Source: Seiridium cupressi
Lineage: Eukaryota > Ascomycota > Sordariomycetes > Amphisphaeriales > Sporocadaceae
NCBI GenBank assembly: GCA_036674765.1
Contig: JARVKI010000009.1
Span: 310,001-374,000, forward strand
Reading direction: 5' to 3'
DNA length: 64,000 nt
Shown here: piece by piece, positions 45,140-57,483 of the stretch
How the letters are laid out: each line of letters opens with the position of its first letter
Numbering within the stretch: position 1 is the stretch's first letter
The notes under the pieces: generated by a model
Database searches by the model: none
Seen by the model: only the letters and a program-made list of their open reading frames with translations
Told to the model about the DNA's origin: nothing
Translations under genes and position numbers: made by a program

Positions 45140-47578
45140 ATGTCACAAATGAAGTTCTCGGAGGAGTGGCAGGAGGCCCTGCTGGACTGGGTACGGACCG
45201 ACTAGATCGTGCAAGCTTCACGGTTCGGCACTAATTCCTCATATCCTAGGCTCGAAACATCATTGCCAAAGACCTCAACAAGTCCGGCCCGAACACGATC
45301 GAGGATCTCTACAATGGTGCCATCTTTTCCGACTTACTCGTTATCCTGGACGACGAGTACAAGCCCGACGAGCTTCAGGAGAACCTGTCGCTTGCCAGTC
45401 AAGACCTGCCCATTGAGGGTCGACAGCGGAATATGCACATAATACGGAAAGCACTGCGGAGTTTCGTTAAGAGGCAGCTCGAGGTAGTAGAGGTCTTGCT
45501 TGACGATGTGGACTTCCAGGCCCTCGACAGGAATCCGAATAACGAGGGCATGTGCCAAATACTGTCCATATTTCTGGTCATCAGTGTGAACTTGCCCGAC
45601 AAATTCATCTCACAGGAAATTCTTCAGGATATGCAGAGAACACCCGAGGATAAAGCTAGGTTGGCCAGTCTTATGCAGATCATGAACCAATCTCAGAATA
45701 GGATCAAGCAGGGAGATCAAGCAGAGCCAACAGACAACTTTCAGGCTGCTAGCTCTGCACCCGTCGAGGTCGCTGGCATGGACGAGCTTGCTTTGGAGGC
45801 CGAGCTCGCCAGGCTCCACCGCGAGATCGAGTCTCTCAAGAAGCGAAATGCCGATCTTGTGACCGTACATGAGCGTTTGCAAGAGAGCCACCAAGAACTA
45901 TTGGATCGCCATGAGAGGGTCACCTCAAACAGGGACAAGCTCCAAGAGCTGCTAGAGTCCGGGGCGTATGGGGATGGAGCCGAGAAGAAGAAACAGCTTC
46001 AAGAGCAGAACAGGCTGATCGACAATCTGGAGATGCAACTTGACGACGCTCGTCGGGCAAAAGAAGAACTAGAACGAGTCAAGATACGACTGGAGGCAGA
46101 ACTCGGCAAGCTGGTCCCCTTGGCTCAGGAATATCAAGACCTGAAACAAGAGAACGAAGACCTTACAAAGAAAGCCAATGCTGCGGAGCACCTGAAGCAG
46201 AAGTTGGAGAAACTGAGAGGCCTTGAGTCCGAAGTAAAGAAGTTGCGGGAGGAGAGAAATGCTTTCTTTGAGGGCCAAGAACAAATGATGAGCTTTCAGA
46301 AGCAGGTCATGGCTCTCTCCGCTGAACGTGACCAACAATCCAGGAATATGCAAGCATACGAGATCCAAGTATCAGAATTCAACGCTCAAAAGATGGCTTG
46401 GAATATGGAGTATCAGAAACTGCAAAGGCATTTGGAATCCATGGAGATAAAGTCTAAAGATGATGAGGAAATGGTCAGAGAGCTTCAAGAGAAGGTTATG
46501 CTATTGGACCCGTCAGCCGTAACAGATTCCCCATACCCTGCGCGGACTGAAAGTCGCTCTCTGGAGGACGAGCTGGAGGGCACCACAAACGAAACTCACA
46601 CGCTGAAAGACCTTGAGATCTCCCGCCTACAAACCGAAAATGCACTCCTGAAGAGCAGTATAGGCTCCGAAGGTGACAAGGGCCAGCTCTTCCAGCAGAT
46701 CGAAAGGGAGCAAGATGCCCGCAAAGCCTTGCAGGAGAAATATAATGCCCTCTTCGAGAAGCATACTATTGAGAGAGCCGCCTTGGACTCTCTCACGATG
46801 AAGCAAGAGAACGAAGCTATTGCTACTCTGCGCAAGCAAGCACTGGCTGAAGAGAGCCGCGCCAACGATCTTGCACGCCAGCTTGAAGCCACGCAGACTG
46901 AGCTCAAGGACAAGGAGCGCGGATTGACTGAAGTGCAGGGTGATCTTAGAGCCATCAAGGATGGCCAGGACGCTCTTACCGGGCTCAAGAACACTGATGG
47001 CTTACTGGCCGCGTCATTGCGGGCTGAGCTCGAGTCGCTGCGCAAGAAGCATGGCAATCTGAAGTATGATTTCGATTCCCGTCAAGAGCAACTGGTATCT
47101 GCTTTGATCGACAAGGACCAACTTCGGAAAGAAGTCGAAGCCGCCAATGTGGAGCTCCAGAAAGCGGCGGATGGCGGCCAGGCTGTCAACCCAGATGTTA
47201 CCAAGACGATGGAGAAGATCGAGAAGCTCCGCGTCAAATACAAGCAGCTGAGTGAGCAATTCGATAAATCAGAGGTGGCCAGGCGCGAGCTCGAGAAGAC
47301 ATTGAAGGCTCTGAGGGCCGGCTCGACGGAGGGCGAACAAGACAAGACGAAGGAACAGATCATCAAGAACCTCCAGCGCGAAAACGCAATGATCTCATCG
47401 GCATGGTATGATCTGACGAGCCGTCTGCAAAGCAACCATGTGGTGCTGCAGAGGAGGAATGATGCGCCAAAGAGTTGGCTAAATAAGCAGAGACAGCTGG
47501 TCAATGGTGAGTGCTATTCCTAAACTTGCTCGTAAGGCGCACAACGCTGACCATTCTACAGCCACACCGAGGAGATAG
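45140..47578 (+). CDS. hookA: Hook-family dynein/early-endosome adaptor
   Basis: Exons 45140-45190, 45250-47506 and 47562-47578 encode 774 residues. Exon 1 (MSQMKFSEEWQEALLDW) splices in phase to ARNIIAKDLNKSGPNTIEDL, the N-terminal Hook (calponin-homology-like) domain that reaches to about residue 170. Long coiled coils rich in Glu, Lys, Leu and Gln then run from about 210 to 730. The tail includes AWYDLTSRLQSNHV, resembling the conserved end of Hook proteins. In filamentous fungi Hook (HookA in Aspergillus, Hok1 in Ustilago) links early endosomes to dynein and kinesin-3 for long-distance hyphal transport. The last exon contributes only five residues. An in-frame ATG three codons downstream is an alternative start. 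Confidence 0.9.
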
Positions 47579-48100
47579 GAACTCCAAGTATGACAGATTG
47601 TCCCGCTTCTATACCTAATTAAATATTGTTTCACAGCCAAACCTCGGTTTTGAATTACAACATCTCTGGGACCATCTGGGTTACCCACGCACTAGGGCTT
47701 GGATGTTCCTGGGCAAGAGACTGCATGAGCGGCGCGTTTCTCACTTTTCATCTCACTACTTCCTTGGAGCGAGCATTGATTATATACCCTTCCACTATAA
47801 AGACTTCATAGATATACCATGCGACCAATGCATGCGGGATCAATTACGGGTCTTACCCCCTTAGGCGAGATAATATAGACACATCCAGTATATCGCAAGA
47901 TGGAAATCCACTGCCATAGAATGTGTTCCCGCATGACGAGCAGAGAGCTCTGTAGGCAGCATGTAGAACGGCCAACTCTATGTTTGTTTTAGTATGATGA
48001 CCCGAGCCCGACTCATCATCCGGAGTCAGGATATTGTACACGATGCCAGCGTAATCCCAATGCACTGTCCCTAACGCCGTGTCATCACATATTACCACGG
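47579..48100. other. Convergent spacer Hook / RPN8
   Basis: About 0.5 kb of 3' flanks from two converging genes, with AT-rich sequence near 47600-47640 and 47760-47830. No gene was recognised. Confidence 0.4.
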
Positions 48101-49253
48101 CTATTTCTTCTTCTCCTTGTCGCTGCCTTTCTCTGTCGACTCTGTGTTCACGCCATTAGCGCCCTCCTTCTTGTCGTCCTTCCCTGTGACGGCTTCCTCC
48201 TTCTTAGCTTCCTTCTCTTCCTGCTGTTGCCGGTTTTGGATCTTGTTTTCGATCAAATCGTGGAAGGCAGTGATGGCACGGATCAGACTGCTGAGGTAGA
48301 TGGCCAGAAGCTGGTCGTTGGTCTTGACGCTCATGGCGTAGGAGAGTTCGCTTGCATTACCGGGCTTGCCCTCGTTTCCGGGCTTCGGTGTCGACAGGTT
48401 GGGGAGGAGGTTGAAGATATCCTGAAGATTGCCCAGGACAGCGTGGTTCACGGGTAGTTGACCATCCTGGACCTTCTGCAGGTAGGCCTGGATTTCTCGT
48501 AACCGTAAATGCAAACCTTGCAACGACTGAAGCTGGTTTGTGATTCTTGTGGAGAGGGTACCGATAGCCACATCCCGAATGTCTCTCAGTAGATGCTCGA
48601 CACCGATCTCTTCCGCCTCTTCTGCCTCGATGGTGGATGGTGTATGTACGAAGGTCTTGGAAGTGGCTGTGCCGTCCTGCGATTCGTTCCTGTCAGTACT
48701 GCCCGACGCTAGAGCTCTGGCGAATGTCCACTCACGTCCTTGATCTCCTCGACGGCGAAGTATGCGTCCGTAGGCACACCAGACTCCTTGGGCTGAACGT
48801 CAATAATGACCAGGAGAGGGTTGGGTGTGTAGCGCTTGAACAGCTCGTTGATCTCGAGATCGGATGCGCGAAGCTTAGGGCCGGAGTGATACCAGCCTAT
48901 TAACTTCTCTCGTGCATTGACCTTCTTGAACATGTCACGCATGTTCTCGACGTAGTTGTGGTCCAGGAACCAGACTGTGGGGTCATCGTTGTCTTCCTCA
49001 AACGGCACTGGTAGACACGCGGTGTCAGCTTTTCATGTTCTCTGCCCGAAGAACTGATGGGGTCTGTACCTGCGAAACTGTTCGACACTCTCACGTTCTT
49101 TCCATCGTTCTGGCCTAGCAGCACACCCACGACTCGCTTCCTCGTGCCCTTGGCGGCTCTGTTGTAGTGATCTACGACGGAAAGCAGGACGAGAGGTGCG
49201 ACGGTGACATTTTTGGAGACGAATGCGAGCGTCTCAGCGGTGGTAGCGGGCAT
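48101..49253 (-). CDS. rpn8: 26S proteasome lid subunit Rpn8 (PSMD7-like)
   Basis: Exons 49253-49070, 49007-48736 and 48676-48101 keep phase and encode 343 residues. The MPN domain (about 10-140) starts with [20 protein letters not shown] and contains [20 protein letters not shown]. Here the JAMM metal ligands are incomplete (only one His of the HxH pair), as expected for the catalytically inactive Rpn8, which pairs with active Rpn11 in the lid. Next come [10 protein letters not shown], the helical C-terminal part ([20 protein letters not shown]) and a Lys/Glu-rich tail ([10 protein letters not shown]). Length and order match fungal Rpn8. The start was chosen at [11 protein letters not shown] because it begins the conserved N-terminus; the longer frame upstream is 5' leader. 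Confidence 0.95.
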
Positions 49254-50301
49254 GGTGGCGGGCCGCTGTTTTGTCGTGTTATGTTGAGTGATGAAGATGG
49301 GTGGTCTGGAGTAAGAAGGTAGGTACCTCAATGTAGGCAAGCAAATGGATTACGATGCTTGAGTTCCGCCCGCTGCCTTATCATAGCTGCGTAGCGCTAT
49401 CCCAATCTGGGACTAGACAGGTGAGACTCTGGCACTTCGCGGCAACTGGCATGGCTCAAGACCACCAGCCCCGATCCAAGCAGACACACGATAGGTTGCG
49501 CCAGAGAGCGCAGAGCTGGCAAAACGGTTTACGTAAACTCTGCTGGGGTATGAATTGCTAGCTTTTGGTACTGTTACTGCTACGTCGGTGTAGAGTGGTT
49601 AGGCGTATGGCAGGTTATCGCTTTTAGAAGTAAGAGCTAGCATATGGTATATCGGTATTATTTCTAGGGAAAGTAATAAAATCTAAAGGGTTCTTTTCCT
49701 TAACGTAAAGAATACCATTGTATCGTAAGGAAATTAAAAAATAAAATCAAGTTGAACAATTCACACGCTAATAATTTATACCCCAGAGATCTGTACGTGG
49801 ATACATGTCGGTATTTGGATAGGCATTTGGAACACCTTCTTATTTGAATAGGCATTTTAGAGGTCTACTATAACAAAAGTCAAACTTTGGTATTATATCA
49901 GTCTCACATGAAGTTCGAATTCGCGAACCTTAAGCGTTATCCTCTTTTTTCCCCATTGCATGGGCATGTTATTAGACAAACCGGCCACCTCGGTGTGCCT
50001 GTCGACCCCCGGCTGGATGGAGCGCCTTTGCCGAGTTTACATAGCAGCCAGTGGTGCCGAACGCCCCGGCCAGTTACATCGCCCAATCACCTACGTTGGG
50101 TAGGTCGGTAGCCACTCACTAGAATTTGGCGCAGGTCCTGTCCTGGGAGATCTAAAGAACTCAAGTTCCGGAGCTGCTGGCCCAACTTCTCGATTTTCTT
50201 CCCTCGCGAATTATCTCCCTCCTTCTCCTTCTCCTCCTCGCGCATCTTTTACCCTTCTTCGCCCCGGTCAGGCCTCTCTTCCCAATCCTCGCACAGCAAA
50301 G
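49254..50301. other. Divergent intergenic region RPN8 / ADK1 with an AT-rich core
   Basis: About 1 kb. The two ends are ordinary promoter sequence; the ADK1 side has a strong CT-rich leader at 50190-50260 (cttctccttctcctcctcg). The centre (about 49560-49900) is markedly AT-rich and contains a short imperfect repeat of ataggcattt near 49820-49860. No gene or RNA was recognised. Confidence 0.45.
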
Positions 50302-51268
<967 letters not shown>

Positions 51269-51777
51269 AGATTCCGCGATGCTACATGATACAATCCAGA
51301 CCGTTTTGCATGGATGGAGATGCTATAGAGAGAGGGAGTTTGGGGTTGAGGAGACTGTATCATAATAGACACAGGTTCCTTGGCACGATACCCATCACGC
51401 GATACGAAAACGCCCACGGGTGAATGTACTGGGAAGTGTATCATAGAGTGCTTGAGTTGGCGGCGTTGTATGTACAATGACACTAATATAGGCTGCAAAA
51501 ATGATACTTCTAGACACGAATATGATAATTGTATGGGATACTTGCCTTCGCATTTTACATAACTACTTGAAGCATTTATTTTCTCGTTTAGTGATTAGAG
51601 TGCTGATTTTTTCTAAACATGCGCCTGTATTCATCCCTGCTCTACGTGTCTGTTCCACGTATACTTGCCCTAACCTAGGGGTATCAAGCTTGTTCCATCC
51701 TGCCATCTATCAAAACGCCAATTCCCTAAACTAGTCGATGTTGGTAAACGAACTCAAAACAAAATGCCGAAATTCCT
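51269..51777. other. Convergent spacer ADK1 / SWIM gene
   Basis: About 0.5 kb of 3' flanking sequence, with AT-rich stretches near 51480-51610. No coding feature is supported. Confidence 0.4.
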
Positions 51778-52569
51778 CTACAAACTCCCAATCAGGAAGG
51801 CCGCTTCTTCCCTTCCGACTTTTCTCTCTTGGACATAACTCCCCAACGCAGCGCCCCAGCGCTCAGCAAGCACGCACGCGAGAAGGTGCTTACAACAAGG
51901 CGGCGTTCCAGACCCTACTCCTCCCTCTTCTCTTTCCCGCCCATCGAAGCTCAGCCCGCCGAATTCCCATGGTCCGGTCCCCAGTGATGACGCGCCAACA
52001 CGCTCGTCCGTCGAGCTGATCTGGTAGGTCGAAGGAGAAGTGTCCACCGGGAAAGCCCCAAAAGCGAAAGCTGCGCAGTCGCAGTTCCAGGCCCGCGTCC
52101 AGACTACGTAGGTCTTGCCTCCTCCGCTGACGTCTGTGCCCGGTCTGCGACCGCGGCGGGAGGACTGCTGAGCGGAGCGGACGAGGTGGAATGTGCTGGT
52201 TTGTGCGTCGCGGCGTGCTTGCTCTGCTTCGTCCGGGCTCTGACTCGATGACGGAGACGACTGGGCTGGCAATGAGGTTGAAGAGGTAACTACCGAAACC
52301 CGGGTCACTAGACCACGGTCCAGCAGGTCTAGGGCCGGGAGGAGAAGAGATGGATAGATGACATGCAATGTTGTAAGTAGGGTTCTGGAACTGGGCGGAA
52401 TGAGGGACAGTGGGTTTGATGGTGTTTGATTCTGTGTATTTCTAGTTCTCCCGATAGAATTTGTGGGCTGCGATTGATATTGATCCTTGGACGGGATAGG
52501 TTGGTAAGCCAACGTATTGACCAGCGAAGTAAGAAGGGTCCGTGGGGCTGGGAGTGTGCTCTCCATCAT
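51778..52569 (-). CDS. SWIM zinc-finger protein, Sws1/ZSWIM7-like
   Basis: An intronless frame of 263 residues from the ATG at 52569. The C-terminal half has a SWIM motif: WNCDCAAFAFGAFP (CxC), then a loop of about 50 residues and CCKHLLACVLAERW (CxH). This resembles the CTCPAFAF...CKHLLA arrangement of ZSWIM7/Sws1, a partner of Rad51 paralogues in Shu-type recombination complexes. The N-terminal half contains LLTTLHVIYPSLLLPALDLL followed by DRGLVTRV, a pattern typical of fungal members. Assignment to Sws1 is inference from motif spacing. The frame is open further upstream to 52863, but that part overlaps the exon of the next gene in another frame, so the Met-Met at 52569/52566 is preferred as start. 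Confidence 0.75.
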   Translation of the reverse strand: MMESTLPAPRTLLTSLVNTLAYQPIPSKDQYQSQPTNSIGRTRNTQNQTPSNPLSLIPPSSRTLLTTLHVIYPSLLLPALDLLDRGLVTRVSVVTSSTSLPAQSSPSSSQSPDEAEQARRDAQTSTFHLVRSAQQSSRRGRRPGTDVSGGGKTYVVWTRAWNCDCAAFAFGAFPVDTSPSTYQISSTDERVGASSLGTGPWEFGGLSFDGREREEGGVGSGTPPCCKHLLACVLAERWGAALGSYVQERKVGREEAAFLIGSL

Positions 52570-52766
52570 CGTCTGCCCCCACCTCGCGTCTTTTTCTTCT
52601 TTTTCGACTTTTTCAGATTGTTTGGAGCTTGCGCCCGTTCCGTCGGCGGCGTTGGCGTGGATGTAGATGTTGAGGTTGAGGTTGAAGTTGAGGATGTGCT
52701 CGGCGTTTCTGCAGTGCGGGCGTAGTCCGCTCCGGAGGTCACGTCGACAGCTTCGGCCCAGTCCTC

Positions 52767-53136
52767 CTAGGACAGGATGTTGAAGTCGAGAATATATGCG
52801 ATGGAGGCCCAAATACCAATTAGAGAAACCATTGTCAGGATGGCTGTATCCCAAGGCTTCCATTCTTCACTTAATGATGATGGTGATGATTAGCGGCTTG
52901 CGTTCGTCCAGGACAGACGAGTGTGCGTGTACTTACAGCGAACACTTCGCCATCAAGCTGATGAAAACAGCTATCCAAAGGCCACCAACGAGGGCTCTCC
53001 GAAGCTGGCTTGGCTTGGCTTTGATGACCGGTCGACTGTGGTGAATAATCTGGATTTCACTGCCGTATGTCTGTTCACTGGCTGGCACGTTGCCAGCTCT
53101 AAGGTCATTAGGCGTCGTTAAACCTTTGAAGCTCAT
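52767..53136 (-). CDS. Small integral membrane protein, unknown function
   Basis: Exons 53136-52937 and 52869-52767 (67 bp intron, phase 2) encode 100 residues. After a polar N-terminus (MSFKGLTTPNDLRAGNVPAS) there are two transmembrane helices, ALVGGLWIAVFISLMAKC and AILTMVSLIGIWASIAYIL. They are joined by a short EEWKPWDT loop, and the protein ends FNILS. The protein-like second exon, recovered only by splicing, supports a real gene. I cannot name the family. It lies between SWIM and HEM13 on the same strand, 197 bp upstream of the SWIM start. Confidence 0.7.
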
Positions 53137-53473
53137 TTTCTCTGTTGGTTGTTGGCTATTGTACAGAGTGCAATGCGTAGGTCACGGAGTACATGCAGGT
53201 GTCTTCAGTTTACACAAAGCTACTACTGTCATGAGTACCTCAAAGCGAATCGACGCAGCTGATCAAGGCGGGTTGCGACTTCTACGCCAGTGGTTGGACC
53301 TGCCTCGACGCTGCAGGTGAGTGTACCAAATGTATTCCCGCCTCTCGCTTGATCTGATTACAACCTTCGCAGATTATATTCTTACTATATACATCTAATT
53401 GGCTGCTCTATCCAAAAGTGCCTTTTCCCGGGCGCGCCTTTTGTTTATGGTACACTAGGGTATAGTTGCTCAC
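53137..53473. other. Short intergenic spacer
   Basis: About 340 bases between the HEM13 stop and the start of the small membrane protein on the same strand. It must contain the promoter of the latter. Nothing else was recognised. Confidence 0.4.
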
Positions 53474-54729
53474 TTACACCCACTCTTTCGGTTTCTGCAG
53501 AACCTCAATGAGCCGAGACTCACGAGTGTTTGGCTCTGGTTCATGCATATACTTCCACTCTGCTGTCCTTGGCAAGCTAATAAGGATACTCTCGGTTCTT
53601 GAACCAGGTGTCATCAGTCCAAATGCAGTGCCTCGGTCGTGAACCAGGTTAAACTCGACGTATCGTCCCCGGCGGATTCGTTGCCAATCTTTCTCCTTCT
53701 GACTGAACGGCAGGTCCTTCCGCTTCTCGAGGATAGGCAAATACGAAGGCAAGAAACTGCTGACGACTTCCTTGGTGAAGGCGAATGCATTCTCAGCATC
53801 TGTTTCTTTCTCGTCCAGATCATCGTAGAAGATACCGCCAATGCCTCTTCTCTCCCCCCTGTGGGTGTTATTGAAGTACTCGTCGCACCATTTCTTGAAC
53901 CTAGGATAGAAATCCTTGTTGTGCTTGTCACAGGCATCCTTTAGTGTCTTGTGGAAATGCACCGCGTCCTCGTCATATAAGTAACTTGGCGTCAAATCGC
54001 TGCCGCCTCCAAACCACCAAGTCTGCGGCGTGCCGTCGGCATTCATGGTCTCAAAGTACCGGCAGTTGAAGTGAACCGTGGGTGCCATGGGATTGTGAGG
54101 ATGCAACACCAAACTCAGCCCAAGGGCGTAGAAAGGCAGCTCGTCCACATCCTTGGCGATGTTGCTGTGGTTGGCCCGCATCTTCTCAATAGAGGCCTTG
54201 GTAAGGGTGCCGTATACCACACTGGTGTTGACTCCAGCCTTCTCAAACACGTTTCCATCCTGCAGAACCATGGATAGTCCACCTCCACCGTGTGGCCTTT
54301 GCCAGGTGTCCTTGCGGAAGCGCGTGCCATCGATTTTCTCCAAGGCGAAGACGATCTCGTCCTGCTTCTCACGGATCAACTCCTCCATGCGCAAGCGCAT
54401 GGGCGAGTGCTCATTGACACCTTCTTCGCGCTTGGTGCGTTCATCGAGTTCGGCGAGGGAGCGGCTATCGAGCTTCAACGGCTTCTGCTGTGTCTGCGAT
54501 ACATTGTCAGTTGCCAGTTCTCCCAAAGTTCGAGTTCTGTATCATGACCTACAAATCCGTAGGCTATAGCTGACACAGAGAGAGCTGCGGCAACTGCCCA
54601 CACAGCTGGGCTTGCCCATTGCGAGCTCTTACTTCCTGCCTCCGTTGAGAAGAATCTCTGCGGCAGACGGGGCAAAGCCTGGGGCCGGTGCCGCCGTAAA
54701 GCGACCTGACAGACACGCCTTTGAAACAT
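53474..54729 (-). CDS. hem13: Coproporphyrinogen III oxidase, oxygen-dependent (Hem13)
   Basis: Haem-pathway enzyme converting coproporphyrinogen III to protoporphyrinogen IX with O2. Exons 54729-54553 and 54493-53474 (59 bp intron, donor GTAGGT, acceptor CAG, branch CTGAC) encode 398 residues. Exon 1 supplies an Arg-rich presequence ([17 protein letters not shown]) and a hydrophobic helix ([19 protein letters not shown]), suggesting mitochondrial targeting. Exon 2 carries the enzyme: [44 protein letters not shown] and [16 protein letters not shown]. The C-terminal block has [20 protein letters not shown] and ESILISLP. All characteristic motifs are present. The yeast enzyme is cytosolic, so the leader is of interest. 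Confidence 0.95.
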
Positions 54730-55678
54730 CTTGCCGGGCCTAGACTAGTTTCTCGACGGCCAATTGATTCCTGTCGACAACCGTCTTTTCCGGTTGTTGG
54801 CGGAAAGCAGATACAAAACTTTTGTGAGACAAAAGTAAGAAAGTTTTTGTCAGTCATGCATGTCTATTAGATGTCCAATTGGCAATTGCGCAGATGAGAC
54901 TGCGATCAGCTCCAACAGCCCCAACAGCTAGCGCGGCATGTACCTGACAGGGATCTGATCACCCGGCCAGTTTCTCATTGGCCACTGCTAGGAAACTTAC
55001 AGCTGCTGCAGCTCCCTGAGCTTTGGCGTCATGGCAGTTGCGCCGGAAGGACAAGTAGTGTATTCGAACTCAGTGATCACGGATGCTCGGCTCAGGTTGG
55101 GTTGAGAAGTCTACCTTCAGCCATATCTTTTACATTAATCTATTAAGAACTGAAGATCACGAAGTAAATGGTGGTGCACATGTCTGCTTTTGACTCTGAG
55201 TGAACTAAATGTGTAGCCTTCATCCTTTCCCACGAGCAATTACTTATATTTGCCCTGCCTAGTTTACTCCATCTATCCTACTCGATTTCTTAGACATTAT
55301 CACACTGTGTTAACTCAGCCCAGGGTTTAGGGTACTTCTCAAAGACAGCCAAGCTAGCATAGCCCTGTGAAGAGCATGCATAAAATGACGTCCACTATCA
55401 TTGGACGGGCAGCACAGGACACGAGTACATACCTACTTATAGACTTGCGGGACCCATCCCCTCGCTGCCCGCCAACACCCTTGCTCTATTCACTGACAAT
55501 CTATTGCTCATAGAATTCGGAAACCACTTGCACAATGATCATGTTTCGACATGTTGGGACGCTTACAGACTGTGGAGGTTCCACCACGCCGAGTTAGTGA
55601 TACTAGTGGAGTCAAGACTAGTCGAACTGCTCATAGGATAGGATACGTCAGAACATTTACATAATCAATAACAACACA
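54730..55678. other. Intergenic region HEM13 promoter to tRNA
   Basis: About 0.95 kb. The proximal part is the HEM13 promoter; the rest is AT-rich with no open frame of note. AT-rich sequence (acataatcaataacaacaca) directly precedes the tRNA and may help Pol III initiation. Confidence 0.4.
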
Positions 55679-55768
55679 TCCGAATTGGTGTAGGGGTTAA
55701 CATTTAACGCTCTCAAGGTTGCAAGATCTGGTTCCGTTAAGCCCGGGGTTCGATTCCCCGATTCGGAG
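55679..55768 (+). tRNA. tRNA-Glu(CTC): tRNA-Glu (CTC) with 18-nt intron
   Basis: All four arms can be drawn. The acceptor is TCCGAAT (55679-55685) with ATTCGGA (55761-55767) and discriminator G. The D stem is GTGT/ACAT. The anticodon stem is TAACG (55705-55709) with CGTTA (55735-55739). The T arm is CGGGG-TTCGATT-CCCCG. The loop reads CTCTCA with anticodon CTC at 55712-55714, decoding GAG. An 18-nt intron (55716-55733) sits at the canonical position one base after the anticodon. The B box GGTTCGATTCC is intact. No CCA is encoded, as expected in eukaryotes. Confidence 0.95.
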
Positions 55769-56461
55769 ATGATTGGTTTGTCTTTTTGCCCTTTTGCATG
55801 CTAGACTGTCGCGCATGTCTTGATGAGGTTGACCTAATTTTTTTTGTAGTCTGGGCAGTAGTTCGTTCACATGATATCCAAAAACTTTTCTCATGGCCCC
55901 ACTATCTCGGTGCAGTACTGCACACACGATGGGGGAATTAAAAGAAAGGCCAGAGAGGGACAGGCAGAGATAATGTTTGACGAGAATGGGATTCACCCAC
56001 GACTATGACTAGACAAGCAGTGGTTGTTCTCAACCCGAAGCTTGCGCCTTAGACCAAACTCAACCATCTCGCTGTGACTGACAAGGGGTCGTTTCCGCGA
56101 CCATACCTAGCAGTCACCCCGTGATCTTCCAGCTAGATGCACCACATTCCTTGACATACATTTCATCGGGTGAGATGAAGGCTAGAGACGGACTGAGCCC
56201 ATTTGCTGCATCTGAGAAGTCAATGAGAAGTCAATATTTGAAACCTTAATCAGAAAGTCCGGAGTCGAGGCGTTGTATTTTATGTGCTATTTTTGGTTCA
56301 GCCTTCAAACTCTGGTTTGTACATGTTCTATAAGGTATGATCTTTCTTGTGTAGATTGAGGTAGAGGGGTCTAGTAATGCCCTCCGATAGATATCATGTT
56401 CTGAGTTGATTCTGCTCTATCCGTGAACCGTTGTGCTGGTATTTGACATCATTCATCGCTG
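55769..56461. other. Intergenic region after tRNA
   Basis: About 0.7 kb. A T9 run about 70 bases after the tRNA end (near 55839) could serve Pol III termination. A short duplication of the string gagaagtcaat occurs near 56213-56234. No gene was recognised. Confidence 0.4.
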
Positions 56462-57483
56462 TTAATTGGTCAACTTCTCGCCCTTGATAAGAAATACCAT
56501 CGTAGTGGCGGGTGCCAATTTGACTATGTCATGCCCAAAGGCGACCATCATAAAGCGACCTGCCATGGAATGCATCGTCAGGGACACGAAGTCACTTGAC
56601 TCGTTGGTGAAGATGTCTTCTAGCACCGCTTGCTGGCGAGTAATGACTTGCTCCGTTGTTTCGCGCACAATCGGATCGAACAGCTCATCTGCTTCTGAAA
56701 AGCCTTCCTCAAACACACATTCAGGAAAACTGTCGTGAATCCATGTCTTTGAACTCCTTCGATCGCAGGTATGACGACCCATGCACTCCCGAAGAAGCTC
56801 CTTCACGATGGGTTGGTAAGGTGTGCCTTGTCGCTTGGCCAGATCCTGGAACAGTATCCGTGACGTCTGTAGGCAGCGCTGGAGGGGACTCGTGTAGGGT
56901 CTGGGAAATGGCATCTTCTGCTCTTCTATGAGCTGGGCCCAGATGCGTCCAGTCTCAATTGCCTGCTGTCGTCCAGTCTCCGTGAGATCTGCATCGGCCC
57001 ATATTGCTGTTCCGTCTCCGTCAAGGAGGGCCCAGTGGCTCTGTTTCAGCTGTCAGACCTCAACCTGTGGTGCTTGATTTCAGAGCAGTCGTACCTCCCA
57101 GGCCTCAGTACCCACTTTAGACTCCATGACGTTGTGGAAGCCCTGGCCGTGACGCGTGATGAATATCACCTTGTACGAAACGCCATCCGCAGCGCTCTCG
57201 TTGAGGTGTTTAACATGCGCAGCAAAGTCGCCCCATGATGGTGATAAGCCAACCCCCGCGGGAGATGTCCCATGGTCCAGGTAAGCGCGTGGCAATAAGC
57301 CAAGATCCTTCTGTGTTATCTAGACATACTTGTTAGCAAAAGGTGCCATGTGGCTGCTTATAACAGGACCTTCACCTTTCTGTCGTCTGCATCTGTGTCC
57401 ATCGACTCTTGGGCAACGAAATACCCTTTGAGGCTTTGGAAGTTGAAACCCTTTCCTGGGGCAATTGACTGGGGTTCTACCAT
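56462..57483 (-). CDS. Histidine phosphatase (phosphoglycerate-mutase-like) family protein
   Basis: Exons 57483-57376, 57319-57095 and 57040-56462 encode 303 residues in phase. The histidine-phosphatase signature ITRHGQGFHNV carries the phospho-accepting His at about residue 93. Other active-site elements are YTSPLQRCLQTSRIL (Arg), RECMGRHTCDRR (Glu/Arg) and the second His in FVSLTMHSMAGRFM. This arrangement resembles yeast Pmu1-type and other fungal broad-specificity phosphatases. The substrate cannot be inferred. There is no signal peptide, so it is probably cytosolic. Confidence 0.85.

Noticed and set aside
52570..52863. N-terminal 98-codon extension of the SWIM protein
   Set aside because: It overlaps, in another frame, the well-supported second exon of the small membrane protein, and lacks conservation signs.
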